Source of the DNA: Symsagittifera roscoffensis
Taxonomy: Eukaryota; Xenacoelomorpha; Acoela; Convolutidae
Length of the DNA stretch: 64,000 bases
Assembly (NCBI RefSeq): GCF_963678635.1
Contig: NC_087062.1
Span: forward strand, 51,738,028-51,802,027
Direction: 5' to 3'
In this document: piece after piece, positions 12,046-24,434 of the stretch
Layout of the letters: every line of letters begins with the position of its first letter
Numbering within the stretch: position 1 is the first letter of the stretch
The notes under the pieces: generated by a model
What the model saw: only the letters and a program-made list of their open reading frames with translations
The model's database searches: none
Told to the model about the DNA's origin: nothing
Translations under genes and position numbers: made by a program

Positions 12046-12431
12046 TCATGGAGAATTCGTATACGGTGATACCGACATATAAGAATCCAGGTAGGCCGGA
12101 TATGGCTGATACTGCAGAGGGTGGAACTGATGAATCATCGAGGGCCCTGAATGGACATGTCGCAGAGGGGTATGTGGTTGCCCATATGTCTGTAGAATTG
12201 GCGATGCGAAACGTCTCGGGGTGCTCGCAAAGGGGTTACCGGTGTCGGGGTAGCAAATGATGTCGTCTCTGGTGCTGCGAGTGGTGACTGAGGCACAAGG
12301 TTGTTTAAAGGCACTGCAAATGGTGATGGAGAAATGGAAGGCATTGAACATGAGCTTTCGGCCTTCGATATTTTACTTAGATTGATTCCGTACGTTTTCA
12401 CTAGATTGAGATAACAAAATGAGAGATGCAA
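12046..12431 (-). other. Overlapping Pro/Ser/Thr-rich minus-strand frames
   Basis: Two overlapping minus frames (98 and 101 codons) are rich in Pro, Ser, Thr and Tyr (for example SPSPFAVPLNNLVPQ and HPLQYQPYPAYL). One may be an exon of the same gene region as 10590-11715, encoding a disordered segment. There is no clear start and no domain. The evidence is composition only. Confidence 0.2.
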
Positions 12432-12637
12432 CTAATATTGAGCACAAAATGAGGATGAACTGACTCCAAATTAGCGGCCAAGCTCCCAAAACTTATCAGC
12501 ACCAATTTAATCGAAACACCAGGATCGAGAGAAGAGTCCACCAAGGAAAAGCTTTGACACTTTCTACTCTTTTTAGCACACTAGCCGACTGTAGCATCTA
12601 TGTCATAATGACTGCTTAAAGATAAGACGGCTAAGTG

Positions 12638-12690
12638 ATAATGACGGCTTCGCTGAGAAATGCAGTTCTTATCAGTGAAGCCGTCATTAT
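12638..12690. repeat. Near-perfect hairpin (22-bp arms)
   Basis: The arms 12638-12659 and 12669-12690 are inverted complements with two mismatches, separated by about 9 bp. Both contain 'aatgacggcttc' or its complement. Related 'gacggcta' words lie just before it (about 12627) and near 8022-8090. It may be the core of a small foldback element. Confidence 0.65.
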
Positions 12691-13004
12691 CAGTGACGCC
12701 TTAACCCTGCATCAGAGAATTTGTCATTTCTTGAACCAAGACTCATTTCATTCAACCATTCAATCGCTCCTCAGCTCAATCATATTAGAGTCTTTCATCC
12801 AAGTCATCATGCTGAATAGAACTTTTCGGGTAAAGGAAAATACAAGTCTTCGATGCCGTCATTTCCATTTGGGAAATTGCTGTAACTTTATCAGTAATCA
12901 GCGATTCGTGCATTTAGATTAAATGGTATGATTGGCCGGGAAGTGCCATCTTTAGCTTCCCAGAAGACAGAAAAGAAAACGCAGCAGCATGGAATATACG
13001 AAAT

Positions 13005-13525
13005 TTGCCCGAACACAATGGTGCTTGTGTCATCAGCAGGAGGAGAAATTCGAGAAAGGGGAAGCTATCGTTCAACCCCAGGCGGCTGCACAAGGACTCG
13101 ATGGTCTTTTTCGAACAAGCTGGGAGTGCCAAAAAAGTGATTGTCCTTATTAATGACCCTTTCGTGTCCCAGTGCACAGTTCGTTCGGTCGACAAACGTC
13201 ACGATACTGCGGGTAACGGACCACCATGTAATGACAGTTTATACATTAAGTATTCCTTTTGAAAAACGAGTCACAAAGTAAATCGAGGAAACGAGTCGGA
13301 GAATCACTGCCAGACGATTTCAAAAAACTCATGATTAAGGATGCTGAGAAACCTCGACCCGAACAAAAACCCTCAGAGCCCATGGCCAAAAAAAACAAAG
13401 ACGAAGAACCGCAAGAAGATACTTTGAGTCGCCTCGATTATTTTGAGTCGCTAGAAAATGACATTCCCAGTAAGTTTTCCCCATGCATGAACGGTGTAAA
13501 ACAGGTAAAACTATCATGTAACTAA
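13005..13525 (+). other. Possible exon of an unknown gene
   Basis: The plus strand has a frame at 13259-13525 with a lysine/glutamate-rich segment (SRKRVGESLPDDFKKLM, EKPRPEQKPSEPMAKK, DTLSRLDYFESLEND), which looks like a disordered, nuclear-type protein tail. Frames at 13005-13262 overlap it in another phase and may or may not belong with it. No domain is recognised and splice sites are not clear. Confidence 0.25.
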
Positions 13526-13724
13526 TCAAATGAGTAACTAATCTACTAATTAATCACATCCAACTATCGTGATAATCTGTATATGATCATCAGTTTCATC
13601 TGATATCTTGAAAATTTATAAGGCAGTTCCGAATGCAATTGATTCATAATATTATCGGTATTATAATTTATCTTATTCTAACTATACACAGTATTCTAAT
13701 TTGTGATTATAACTAAGATCGACT

Positions 13725-13890
13725 ATTTTGCGCGCGGGAGAAAAAGTCTGTGTTGATTGTTTGAAACTTGATTGCACGAAGAAACGAGCCTTTGCTGGAA
13801 TGAGTTTCATCGGTAATGCGAATATCACCCTGAGAATGCCTTCTGTTATGGCGGAGCTGCTGAAAAAGATTGTTTGGTATTTAGTTGTCT
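13725..13890 (+). other. Possible exon with a Cys-rich start
   Basis: The plus strand reads LRAGEKVCVDCLKLDC, then FAGMSFIGNANITLRMP and ELLKKIVW, ending at TTTG before GTATTTAG, a plausible 5' splice site. The CVDCLKLDC run could bind metal. The next plausible segment is at 14028-14375. Function unknown. Confidence 0.3.
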
Positions 13891-14027
13891 GTTTCAATTT
13901 CGTTGTTTTCCAAAAACAAATATGATTTATTCTATTGTGCTTGCTTTTAGAATGAAATTAGCTGCGATCTGAGTAATATCACTCACCCAATTAGCCATTT
14001 TTTCGCGCCGTTTTCGGTTATAAAAAG

Positions 14028-14375
14028 ATGCAATGGAAAAAGATGGAAAAAAACAGGGCAAACTTTCATATTGGTTCCAGCTATATCAGTAACCAGAAAG
14101 GCCATTGGTTTATCATCGATCCACACAGTGTGCTGCTAAATTTTTGGGCAGTGTTATCTCAGGGCTTTTTCGATGCTATCAATCTTGGGATTCTGCACTT
14201 GGGGAAAATGGGATTTGTTGCCAGCAAAAACGAACGTGAGCCGGACACTCTGATCAAATCTCTCAAGTTCAACGAATACAGAGATTTTTTCATGAGCACA
14301 ATGCGATGCCATATAAATGCATACCGTGGTAGATATGCCGTCGAGGATAACTACCGAGAAATATTTCAGGCATAA
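14028..14375 (+). other. Open frame of 115 codons, unknown product
   Basis: The plus frame has globular composition (SYISNQKGHWFIIDPHSVLL, FWAVLSQGFFDAINLGIL, LIKSLKFNEYRDFFMSTM) and ends in TAA at 14373-14375. Immediately upstream another phase is also coding-like (ISCDLSNITHPISHFF), so a frameshift or an intron may separate them. Together with 13725-13890 this may be a small gene or the remains of one. I do not recognise it. Confidence 0.3.
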
Positions 14376-14936
14376 AATAGCCGAGTCCGCCCACGATTTT
14401 TTTTTGTTACTGAGAATGAACAACTTGAATTGTTTATATTAATTGTTGTTATGACTGTTTGTTATGACTTTTTGTTACTGAACTGTTTTAAACTGTTTGT
14501 TGTTATGGACTGATTGTTATTATTTGAGCTCTTTAAATTAACCGTAAATTGCAGTATTTTTTTACTGTATGCAGTATGTGTTATGGTCTGAAATGTATGT
14601 GGGCCCGTCAAAAATGCTCATTGCGAGTGAACTATCTCTTTGGTGTAATTTGCTCATAGGGAGTAAATTATCTATCAAAAAAAACTAATTTGAGTAAATC
14701 CGTTTTAGATAAAAAATAACAAAACTTGAAAAACTACAGCTCAAATAAATGTTAATTTCAAAACAAAAATATGTTCCTGAAAACTTTGCTTTATCAAATT
14801 ATATGTTCGAAAATTGAAATTACTCGAAAAAGGATAAACTAAATTTTTATTGTTTTAATTGAATTAATTGATTGAAATGAACTGCTGAATTTAGATGCGA
14901 ATTTACTTTATAATTTGTTCAATTTGTTCACTTTTG

Positions 14937-15205
14937 CAGGAATTGAGATTGATGGCAGGAATTGAGATCAATTTTGGGTGGACAAGAATTGAGATCGAAG
15001 TTGGGTTACAGGAATTGAGATCGAAATTGAGTTACAGGAATTGATATCGAAGTTGGGTTACAGGAATTGAGATCGAAGTTGGGTTACAGGAATTGATATC
15101 GAAGTTGGGTTACAGGAATTGAGATCGAAGTTGGGTTACAGGAATTGAGATCGAAGTTGGGTTACAGGAAATGAGATCAAAGTCGGTGACAGGAATTGAG
15201 ATTGA
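14937..15205. repeat. Minisatellite, 26-bp unit, about 10 copies
   Basis: The unit is built on 'caggaattgagatcgaag' plus 'ttgggtta' and is repeated about ten times. Central copies are nearly identical; both ends are diverged, as expected for an array homogenised by slippage or unequal exchange. Confidence 0.9.
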
Positions 15206-15334
15206 CAGGTATTTCAACTGGTAGCTGATCAACGTAGTAATTGAGATTGAACTTGCTGGTGATCATCCAGTAAATAAGAGATAAAAATTAAAACGTTTCC
15301 ACATATAAACATATATGTAAATAATATCAGCAAA

Positions 15335-15432
15335 CAAAATGCGGAGTCCACTTACAATTTGCGAATTCCACTTATATTTGCGGATTCCACTTACAATTTG
15401 CGGATTCCACTTACAATTTGTGGATTCCGAAA
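15335..15432. repeat. Short tandem repeat of about 21-22 bp built on 'gcggattccacttac'
   Basis: At least four copies with one or two changes each. The 'gcggattccg/ac' word is the same one that recurs inside the 829-bp repeats at 8172-9829 and in single copies nearby (for example 'ttgtggattccgcc' at about 15540), so the word itself seems to spread. Confidence 0.75.
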
Positions 15433-16384
15433 CAGCTAAATTTAACGATACGATTGTCTAAAATTAACAATACAACAGCTAAATTTAACGATACTCTTGT
15501 TTGGGGATTCCACAAACTCTTCTGGATTCTGCAAATAAAGTTGTGGATTCCGCCAATTCGCCTATTTTGGAGGAATTTTGAGCGTTGTAGTGTTTTAGGT
15601 ATTTGTTTAGGGAATCCAAAAAAGCATAGAAGATCAAAGAAAAGTAGCAATGTTGCGGATTTCGCGACAAATGTGATTTTGGCATGTTGTGAATTCCGCT
15701 TACAATGCACAATATGCACTGTTTGGCCTCGTAATGGCAAATTTTGTTAAATTCTGGTAAGACTAGTTGAAATTTGCTAATTTACAAACATTGCTTTAAG
15801 TTTTAATCTCATTTCACAGTGTCCTGTAGCCCTCCAGTAAAAATGGATTATAATTGATCCAATGAACATATGCAGTCAACACGACTAGGTTTTAATCCTA
15901 GAGAAGCCCTATCGAAATAAACAGGAATAGACGGGAAATTCGCCGATAAGTGAGAAAGAAACCGATTAAAACGACTAGCTCTGACAGCAAGCTGAGGTCT
16001 AGTTTTATCAGCATAGGGATTTTTCGTATCGTAATGGAAAAGGAAAAAGCACCACGAACTCTTCTTCCATCCTGATTTCCCAAGCCTGCTCCTAATTATC
16101 AATTGCGGACGCAATTTGTTTTAACCACTCTATCAACATTCATCCTTAAAAAAATCACGTGGAAAATGAACGGAATGTGTAAGCAGAAAAATGCAAACAG
16201 GAAAAAACACAATTACCAATTGTTAAAAAATGGCCTGCAGACCTAGCATATATGCTAATCAATGGGAAGCGGAAAGAAGGCATCCATAATTTAAGATATG
16301 CACGTTTGGCTGACCATCCCTAAATTTTGCTGAAGGTTCCTACATCGCCAATAAATAGTAATTTTTGAATACGGTGAGAGCAAT

Positions 16385-16550
16385 TTTTCTAAAAAGGGAT
16401 TTTTAAAAAAATTATTTTGGCCTGTTTTTTTTTTCAGAAAATACTGTTTTTTGGCCTGTTTTTTTCTCAAAAAATACTGCTTTTTTGGCCTTTTTTTTTT
16501 TAGAAAATACTGTTTTTGGCCTGTTTTTTTTTCAGAAAATCAGATTGTAC
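16385..16550. repeat. Tandem T-rich repeat ('ttttggcctg' plus poly-T)
   Basis: A unit of about 40-50 bp made of 'ttttggcctgtttttttt' followed by 'cagaaaatactg' is repeated about four times with length variation in the T runs. Confidence 0.7.
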
Positions 16551-16784
16551 CAAAAAAAAGTCGACAGCATTTTTGAAATGGACAGAATTGCATTTGCTCG
16601 GACAAATGACGAAAAAGCTTTATTCTTAAATGTCTGCAGATATAAAGCAATTTTTTTTCGGCAAGTCAGAAGCAGGGAAATTTTGTTATTTGAAAAAGGG
16701 TCAAGTATATGCAAAACTTATCCAAAATGATAGAAACTGGGCTTTCTTCAGCATATACGAGATGTTCATAAGGCGCACAGACAA

Positions 16785-17140
16785 TTCGGCCAAAGACAAT
16801 TCGGCCAAAGACAATTCAGCCAATTTGAAATTCAGGCAATTCAGTCAAAAGTATTCAAACAATTCAGTCTGATACAGTTCAGCCAATTTTACAAAACGCT
16901 ATGTTCGAATGAAAAATCTGAATCGGAGTTATTTCTCGGTTTAAGGTCGCCGGTGGGCGATAACCGACTCTAAATTCCATATAGAGTCCTATCCTCTGTT
17001 GGCAAGCTTGCAACACGTTGGCGCGAGTGCGGCGGTCTCTATTACTGGCTAAATTTTCTCTGGCTGAATTGTCAGCATACTTTTGTCAGAATTGTCTGAA
17101 CTTCAGACCGGCTGAATTGTCTATGGCCGAATTGCCGGGA
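16785..17140. mobile_element. Foldback (MITE-like) element with long inverted arms
   Basis: The arm at about 16785-16890 contains direct 'acaattcggccaaag' repeats. The arm at about 17047-17140 is its inverted complement over roughly 90 bp, with scattered mismatches ('ggccgaattg', 'ggctgaattgtc', 'acttttgtcagaattgtc'). About 155 bp of unrelated sequence lies between the arms. No protein is encoded. Arms of this kind with internal direct repeats are typical of non-autonomous foldback transposons; I could not identify a clear target-site duplication. Confidence 0.65.
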
Positions 17141-17618
17141 CGCGGATAATTTTCCTAACAAAAATTATCAAAATCATTATCACAAAAATAACAAAGATAG
17201 AAACATTCAAAAAAAACTGCCATGGAGTGATGCAATTTATCCACCGCGAAAGGTTGTTCCTTCCAATCAGACTTTTTATGTTGATGTCTCGACTGCTTAG
17301 CAAAGTAGGAAGGAGCTATGTGCTAGGTACGTTTTGCGTTCAACTTTTATGAATCCAAAGAAAGCTCGCAGAGAGGCAAATCTCTGAGTCGTAATTTGGC
17401 TTCCAGAAAAAAAACTATTAAAAAAATTTGTCTCAATGTCGAGAAAAACTGGGCTGAATTTTTGCGGATTTTAAACTAAACAACTCGACAATTCCAAAAA
17501 TTACGATGAGATTGAACTGTCACCTCATTCATTCGGCATTTTTGTATCACTTTTGCAGATTTTACGTCCTATTTTAAGAGCCCTTTAAAAAACAGATAGT
17601 TAGATTTTTTTTTCAGTT

Positions 17619-18145
17619 TCCCCTGAATTGTTGTTCCGACTTTCGATACGAAAGTAACGGAATACTTGTGCTCGGGGTGGGTTTTTTTTTCTTCAGACAA
17701 ATTTCGACTTTTTAACTAACCATTTTTGACGGAATTTGTTTATATCTTTCAAAAGCAATTGTTGTCCTGCGCTTAAACTTCAAAAGTTATTTCACCTGTG
17801 ATCGTTTTTTGTAAAATTATGGGGTTTTAAAGATTGCCATTTTGGCCAATTTGGGACAATTAACGTGCGATATATTTCATATTTCGCGCTATTAACGCGT
17901 AAGCGAAAAATTAATCCATGTTAGAAATTGTTCCAATTTGGTTGAATGAAGCTTATTTGCCATAATTGATTTGTTACAAGAAGCAATATCTATTCTTTTG
18001 TACTTTGTACGGCGTGTGGGGTGATGACTTTCATAAGAAGTTTCAAATTATAGAAAAAAATTTCATTTTGTTTTATTACACTTAATTTTTTTAAAGTTAT
18101 TACTGCTCCATAAACCTTAAAAGGCAGTCGGAACATTCAGGGCTT
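17619..18145. mobile_element. Possible non-autonomous TIR element
   Basis: Starting at about 17620, 'ccctgaattgttgttccgact' is matched in inverted orientation near 18126 by 'agtcggaacattcaggg' (a 4-nt difference in length). About 490 bp lie between and do not code. Flanking target duplications are not obvious, so the element call is tentative. Confidence 0.35.
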
Positions 18146-18954
18146 CGCCCTCATACGAGCAGTCTTGTTTGTTTTTTGAATTTCTTTATTTTAATCGTTC
18201 TGGTTGGATTATTAGGTGCTTCTTGCGCAGCAAATGCCTATCCTTATAATTTTAACAAGGCTTAAAACCTTCGCTTTATTACGTTTTCCGGTCATTTTAA
18301 TCCCGAAGCTTCTGTCAGCCTACTCGCACTGTCACGGGATACCGCAGTTAGTTTTAAGAGTTGTTTCTAAAAGATGTTTCCCAGTCATTTTATTGTTTCC
18401 GAAGCTGTTATCACTTGTTGGAGGGTCAAAATTATCGGTTTATTAATTTGGGCTCGAAAATGCTTCCTCAAATGAGCACCGTCTGCTGTTAACAACAAAA
18501 CCAAGTTGTCACTTTTGAATTTAGCTGATTTCAGCTAATTGCCTTATTAAATTCAATCTTTTGTTCCATGCAACTCCTAAATTTGCGCTGAAGCAAATTT
18601 CTGAATCAAACGCAAGTAAATAAGCAGTAAAATATATGTGAAAGATCTCCAGATATTTTTGCCAGCAAAACATCGATTTTTATCGATCCACGCTCTTTTT
18701 AAGAGCACATTTTGCCGTTCAAAACAATCTTCCCTTGAAATAAAGCCTAGCGCAAGGGGGTTTTAATACAACCCAAAGGCTCATTTCAGAGAAAACATTA
18801 CGCGATTATCTCGAAGTGATACCAACGTTTCATTCTGGCAGAACTCTTTCTAATTGGAGGCAAAAACGTACGGTAGCTTATTGTCAGGCCCAATTTAAAA
18901 ACAAGGATAGCATGTTGTTTTTTGTTTGAACTTTTTGACGTTTTCGGTTCTCAA

Positions 18955-19735
18955 AAAGAAGCTAGTTTTACTTGCTTAAAATTCTTAAAATTAAGTTATA
19001 AGGTCTTAAATTAGGCATAATTCAGCTGTTGTAAGCCTCGCTTGCTTTATTCGCTCGAATTAAGACAAAAATCAAAAAATTCAAACCGGTTGTTCTCGGC
19101 ACTAGAAAAAAACTCGGAAATTTTTTAATGTGATTCGAATCACGACTGAAAGGTCTTTGATATGATACATCACTCAACCCAGTCCGATTATTCTTTTTGG
19201 CACCTGATTTTGCGTGGAAAATAAAACGAAAAAAAGGCCAAGTTTATTCTGCTTGTGTGATGAAAGGATCTGGCGTAAAACCTAATTTAGGCATATCAGA
19301 CAATCATAGTAAGATAGGCAAATTGGACAGAAATGTTTGTAAAGTTACAAAAAAAAAATTCAAAAAATTAAACATTTTTCAAAATTTTTTGCATAAAACT
19401 TTTGAATTTTTTGAAGTTTTTGGCTCCTAAAATGAAGCTAAAAAACTGCAAAAACTAGTTTTACTTGTTAAAATTTAATTTTAAGGTCCGAAATTAGGCA
19501 TTATTTAGCTGTTGTAAGCCTGCTTGCTTGCTTTATGCTTTATTCGCTCGAATTTAGACGAAAAATCAAAAATTTTAATCCGGTTTTCCTCGACACAAGA
19601 AAAGTTTTTGGAAAATTTTTAATAATGTGGTTCGAATTACGACTGAAAGGGCTCCAATATGATATATCACTCAACCCAGATCGATGATTATTTGCGATAC
19701 CTGATTTTGCGTGGAAAACGAAGAAAAAACTATAA
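18955..19735. repeat. Direct repeat pair of about 270 bp
   Basis: The segments about 18955-19225 and 19445-19730 share 'ctagttttacttg', 'cagctgttgtaagcc', 'attcgctcgaatt', 'acgactgaaagg' and 'cctgattttgcgtggaaaa' in the same order and orientation, with many substitutions. No coding potential is evident. Confidence 0.75.
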
Positions 19736-19739
19736 CCTA

Positions 19740-20880
19740 CCCGAATTAAAAGTTTCTCCCCAGTTTCAATGGTCGGAACAATAATATTTCAAGTTTTTTT
19801 CTGAGAAATGAATGAACGCAACCAATCAAAGTTTTCGCTTTATTTTAACTATTTCTGAAGGAATCCGCCTAAAAATTACAGCATTTCAAAAATTATATGC
19901 CAACACTGAAACCTCTCTACCAAGCCCTGTGCTCGTTTCAAATATTTTTGATTGCTGTTATAGCATCTAATCTTTGCAAAAACGCTTATTTCAATTAAAT
20001 TTTATTTAGTTAAGTCGATGGGTTTTAACGAACGATTTAGCTAACGGACACTTTTTTTCCTCAAACAAAAACACTCTTGCTGTAGAGTTCCTGCTTGCTG
20101 TACAAAACATTGCGCAAATAGAAAAAGTAATTTAAAACTTCGACAATTAACCGGAAAACTATTCATGACGGGACTAGTCTGATACTATCTGCCAATAAAA
20201 CTTAGGTCATTAGACGAGTTTTAAATGTCGGTTGTTGACTACAAAACGGACAATTTAACATGCAGTAGACACTTGGACAGAAATTTTAAAAAGCAACATG
20301 GTGTCCCTACCGAATGTCGTGCATCGCAGCGTTCAGCTTCCTGTGAGTCTTTTCAATAGCTATTTTTTCCTAATATTTGGGATATAAATTTGAAGGATTC
20401 CAACGCTATCTTCAAAACTTGAATTGAATCGATCTATTTTGTCTTCAAAAAATTACTATTAGCCCTAAAACTTTCAAGTTCAATGATTCGATGATATCCG
20501 GTCCGAATCTTTCAAAACGATACTATACAGCATTGAAGCTCCTGAAAATTTGAAAACCTTAGATCGTGTTCATAATCGATTAGCGTTAACTGCTCTGGAA
20601 TTTTGAACTAAGGTCTCATCTACAGCTAGAGGTACCTGTTCAAAATTTTTTGATTTTTTTTTGTATGGATTCATGATGAAATGAGTTATTTCAAAATCTG
20701 GGGCTCACTCAAAACCTTAGTTGTTTCTCTAACAAAATAACTAAGAAAGAAGTTTTTTGACAATTTAGAATACCATAAAAAAAATTTCGTACAAAAGTCA
20801 AGGTGCAGCCTTTTATGCAGGGAAGCTTCCCACAACCTCTTGCCTCTATTAAAACCTTGATATCAGACTTGGCTGGGTAG
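19740..20880. other. No supportable gene
   Basis: AT-rich sequence without coding-like frames, recognisable RNA genes or clear repeats. Confidence 0.4.
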
Positions 20881-20889
20881 TTTTTGACT

Positions 20890-20969
20890 TAACTGGGTAG
20901 TTTTCGAATCTACGACCGACTGTAATCGAGATTTTTAGTCTCACGCACTATCCACTCAGCTACGCAAGC
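20890..20969 (-). repeat. tRNA-related repeat (SINE head or tRNA pseudogene)
   Basis: The minus strand has a tRNA-like order: TAGCTGAGTGGATAGTGCG (A box and D arm), a 5-bp anticodon stem around the loop CTAAAAA, then GTAGATTCGAAAACTAC (T arm, B-box-like). The T stem has a mismatch at its innermost pair and the acceptor ends do not pair, so it is not a working tRNA gene. A tRNA-derived SINE or an old pseudogene fits best. Confidence 0.5.
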
Positions 20970-20999
20970 TTAACAACCGACAAACACTAGTCACTAAAA

Positions 21000-21864
21000 A
21001 AAAACAGCTACATATGCTAAAAAATTGCCAAGGTAATTCAGCGAAAGTGACACCAAATACAAATAGACTCAATTTTGCAAGTAATTTGGATTATAACTAA
21101 CTGAAGGCATCCACACTAACTTTTCATGTGAAAAATTTCAAAGCATAAAGCCACATTATGTATAAATTATGAATTTCAAAAAAATGCGAGATAAATTGAC
21201 TTGAAAAATTTCTGAAATCGAGTTTTCATTATTGTTATGTTTTTTGAAACAAATCACTTTTTCAATTCATTTGACGAATTAAAAATGCATCAACTGTGTT
21301 AACTTTTTATTATTCGACTGCCAAAGCACATGCTATCCAAAAGCTGTAAAAGTGCCCCAAAAGTGGCACCAATATTACTTAGGTTGAGGAAAAAGGTTCG
21401 CACTAATACACTCGCTTCGCAAGTGTAAAAAAAACACAGGAAATCAAAACGTTGACTTTTCTGGGGACCAGAAACATTTTGTAAGAAAACTTGGACGTAG
21501 CCGCTTATAGAGGGGAGCTTTCCTCAACCTTTTCTTGAATCCAAATTTCACCTTTGTGAGGGTATCTAAACTCTTTCAAGGCATGTTCTTATTTGACACA
21601 TTTAAACAATATCACTCAGTTGTGACAATTTGGCCGACGGATCAATTCTTTTTTTGTTACTTTGCAGAAAATATTCGGTCTAAATTTTGCAGGAAAAAAA
21701 CTTTCACCATACAACTGGTTTGAAAGTCACACGATTGACTACGCTGTCGCTTTCGTAAAAAGAATTTAATTCAACACTTGAATTGCAACATCGATGAAAA
21801 CTAGCACAATGTTGGCGTAAGTTTCAATCGAAATCCATTTAATCCTTGTGCTGAAGGGGTGTCT
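21000..21864. other. 3' flank of RPS25, no gene
   Basis: The plus-strand frame at 21535-21723 is short and has no motif. On the minus strand this is the downstream flank of RPS25. Confidence 0.4.
21765..21770 (-). terminator. Candidate poly(A) signal of RPS25 (ATTAAA)
   Basis: Minus-strand ATTAAA lies about 100 nt after the RPS25 stop codon (21870-21872). It is the common variant hexamer and is well placed for a short 3' UTR. Confidence 0.4.
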
Positions 21865-21869
21865 GGGAA

Positions 21870-22058
21870 CTAGGCTTCAACAGTTGCAGCTGGAGCAGCC
21901 TTAGTATTTCTAGTGTAGACTCTCTGTGCGTTGTGTTTGAACACCAACTTGATATGCCCGTGCTTCTCCAGCTCTGTGAGGGCTTTTTTCGCCAGAGTCG
22001 TTCTCACCTTCATCCTCTCAGACACCACAGAAGGAGTGATGAGACGATAGTTCGGCAC
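21870..22058 (-). CDS. RPS25: RPS25, exon 2 (ribosomal protein eS25, C-terminal half)
   Basis: eS25 is a small-subunit ribosomal protein located on the head of the 40S subunit, and IRES-driven initiation depends on it. This exon encodes the conserved winged-helix half: [16 protein letters not shown], then [15 protein letters not shown] and YTRNTK, and a stop TAG. It is preceded on the minus strand by TTTTATTTAG at 22059-22068, a good acceptor. Joining to exon 1 at ...KFKKE | VPNYRL is in phase 0 and restores the family sequence with no missing residue (human has KEVPNYKLITP at this point). The complete protein is 119 residues; the human protein has 125. The coding sequence is intact in both exons, so the gene is probably active. 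Confidence 0.95.
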   Translation of the reverse strand: MPNYRLITPSVVSERMKVRTTLAKKALTELEKHGHIKLVFKHNAQRVYTRNTKAAPAATVEA

Positions 22059-22438
22059 CTAAATAAAAACACCACGCCTCGTCCCTCATCAACACCAATC
22101 GCCAACTTCATACGTTCTTTCAAATTACAAACAAAAAAATTATGACTTTTTAGAAAAAGCCTCAACTTTCGAACTTCAATGAAAAAAAACTAGATGCCCT
22201 AAAAGCTCTTGGAATTTCAAAAAAAACTATGATTGACAGTTTTTCAATAAAATTATCCCAATTTTAGATAACTGGATCAAAAACTAAAACTTTTATTTCG
22301 CTGGGAAATCTAAAAATTAAATTCTACTTTTGAAACTAAAAGTTGATGATGTCTTTTACCTTTACAATTTTGCTGTTCAAAGGTAAAAAAAGGAAATGAG
22401 CTGAACTTAAAAAGAAACCAAAATCAAACCGCGAAAAA

Positions 22439-23945
22439 GTAAATTTCAGCCTGAAAAAAAAAATCATCACGACCTATATAGGAGTCTGAACTACGTTCAG
22501 CGATTCTTCTAAATACCATGTGATTTCTTTGGTTATTTCCAATTTCATGAAAAGTGAAATCAAAACAAGCCTATAATAGTTAACTTCTTATAAATTTCTC
22601 AATCCCGAAATCTACAAAAATTAATTAAGTAATCGCAACATTAAAACCAAATCAATCCAAATTCTAAACAAAATCGGATCGATGACTAGCACTACTAATA
22701 AGTTACTATCTTCAAAATCCAACGTAATTTTTTCACGAAAATTAAAGACAACGAACGGCGTGTACGATATAAATTAGATGACTTTATTCATCCAAAATCA
22801 TGTAGAAACCAACTACAATCATCGATTGATTTTCAATTAGTTACAAACAATTGATATCGAACTATTCAATTCAGTACATAAAACTGGAAAGGATAGACGA
22901 AAAGCGCAACGTTTGCCAACTTAAGGTCTACCTGCTATTCAAATAAATTTCATTACAGTTAATAAGAGAAAACAACTAAAATGAAATTTGAATTTTTTTG
23001 TTGCGGTTTTCATTATTTTGGAGATTTAGCGAAATTCAGCAGCATCCGCTCAGGTCAAGCGTTTTTCGATAATAACAATCGATGTTTCAATAACCTCAAT
23101 AATTAATGAATAGACAAAAAGGAGCAACTCCAGTAAAAATCAATTTATTGCAATTGTTTCTTGAAATGCTAATTATTATAAAAACTGGAAGAGAGAAGTA
23201 AATTTCAGCCTGAATTTAAAAAAATCTTCACGACCTATATAGGAGTCTGAACCATGTTCAGCGATTCTTCTAAATACCAAGTGATTTCTTTGGTTATTTC
23301 CAATTTCATGAAAAGTGAAATCAAAACATGCCTTATAATAGTTAACTTCTTATAAAATTCTCAATCCCGAAATGTACAATTAATTAAGTAATCGCAACAT
23401 TAAAACCAAATCAATCCAAATTCTAAACAAAATCGGATCAATGACTATCACTACTAATAAGTTACTATCTTTAAAATCCAACGTAATTTTTCCACGAAAA
23501 TTAAAGACAACGAACGGCGTGTACGTTATGAATTAGAAGACTTTATTCATCCAAAATCATGTAGAAACCAACTACAATCATCGATTGATTTTCAATTAGT
23601 TACAAACAATTGATATCGAACTATTCAATTCAGTACATAAAAATGGAAAGGATAGACGAAAAGCGCAACGTGCACCAACTTAAGGTCTACTTGCTATTCA
23701 AATAAATTTCATTACAGTTAATAAGAGAAAACAACGGTTTTTCATTATTTTGTTGCGGTTTTTCATTATTTTGGAGGTTTAGCGAGATTCAGCAGCATCC
23801 GCTCAGGTCAAGCTTTCTCGAGAATAATATTTTCAATAACCTCAATAATTAATGAATAGACAAAAAGGAGCAACTCCAGCAAAAATCAATTTATTGCAAC
23901 TGTTTCTTGAAATGCTAATTATTATAAAAACTGGAAGAGAGAAGA
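22439..23945. repeat. Direct tandem duplication, 759-bp period
   Basis: 'gtaaatttcagcctg' begins at 22439 and again at 23198, and homology continues through 'aaaactggaagagagaag' at the end of each copy (about 23181 and 23931). Divergence is low, with small indels. No protein is encoded. It lies close to the 3' end of the RPS25 intron. Confidence 0.9.
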
Positions 23946-24434
23946 AATAAAGGAGCAATTTGTGGTTAGACGAGTACATTTTTTCAATAAATGATAATCC
24001 AGCAAAAAAAAATTGCGCAAAATTTTTTTTTCAATATAAAATTATTCTTAGGTTTTCGTAATTTTTGAAAAAACGCGCTTATTTTTCACTACTTGGAGTT
24101 AGAGGTTCATTTATTCAGGATAGATTCGCAAACCCAAATTGATTCTCTGTAAGCATTTAAACGCTGGATAAAAATCTTTTAAAAAATTGAATATCTACTA
24201 AAATTTGTGCTACACCACTTTATTATTTCCGAGCATAACATTATTTTTGAATCTATGAACTAAACGATTTTTTTTCAGTTACGGACTTTTTTTCCCGGCA
24301 ACAGACCATTTGCGTTCATCATTTTGAGTAAATTCGATCCTCTGTTAGTAAACGAACAAGTTTTCGTTTTATTTTCACAGAAAGTGGGAACGAATGTTGT
24401 AAAATTTTAAATTCTTGTTTTATTTGCAAAACTT

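Noticed and set aside
14937-15205. CRISPR-like array
   Set aside because: Units are head-to-tail with no unique spacers, in an animal genome; it is a minisatellite.
15411-15750. Overlapping frames of about 110 codons on both strands
   Set aside because: They arise from repeats of the 'ggattccgc' word and have no protein-like composition.
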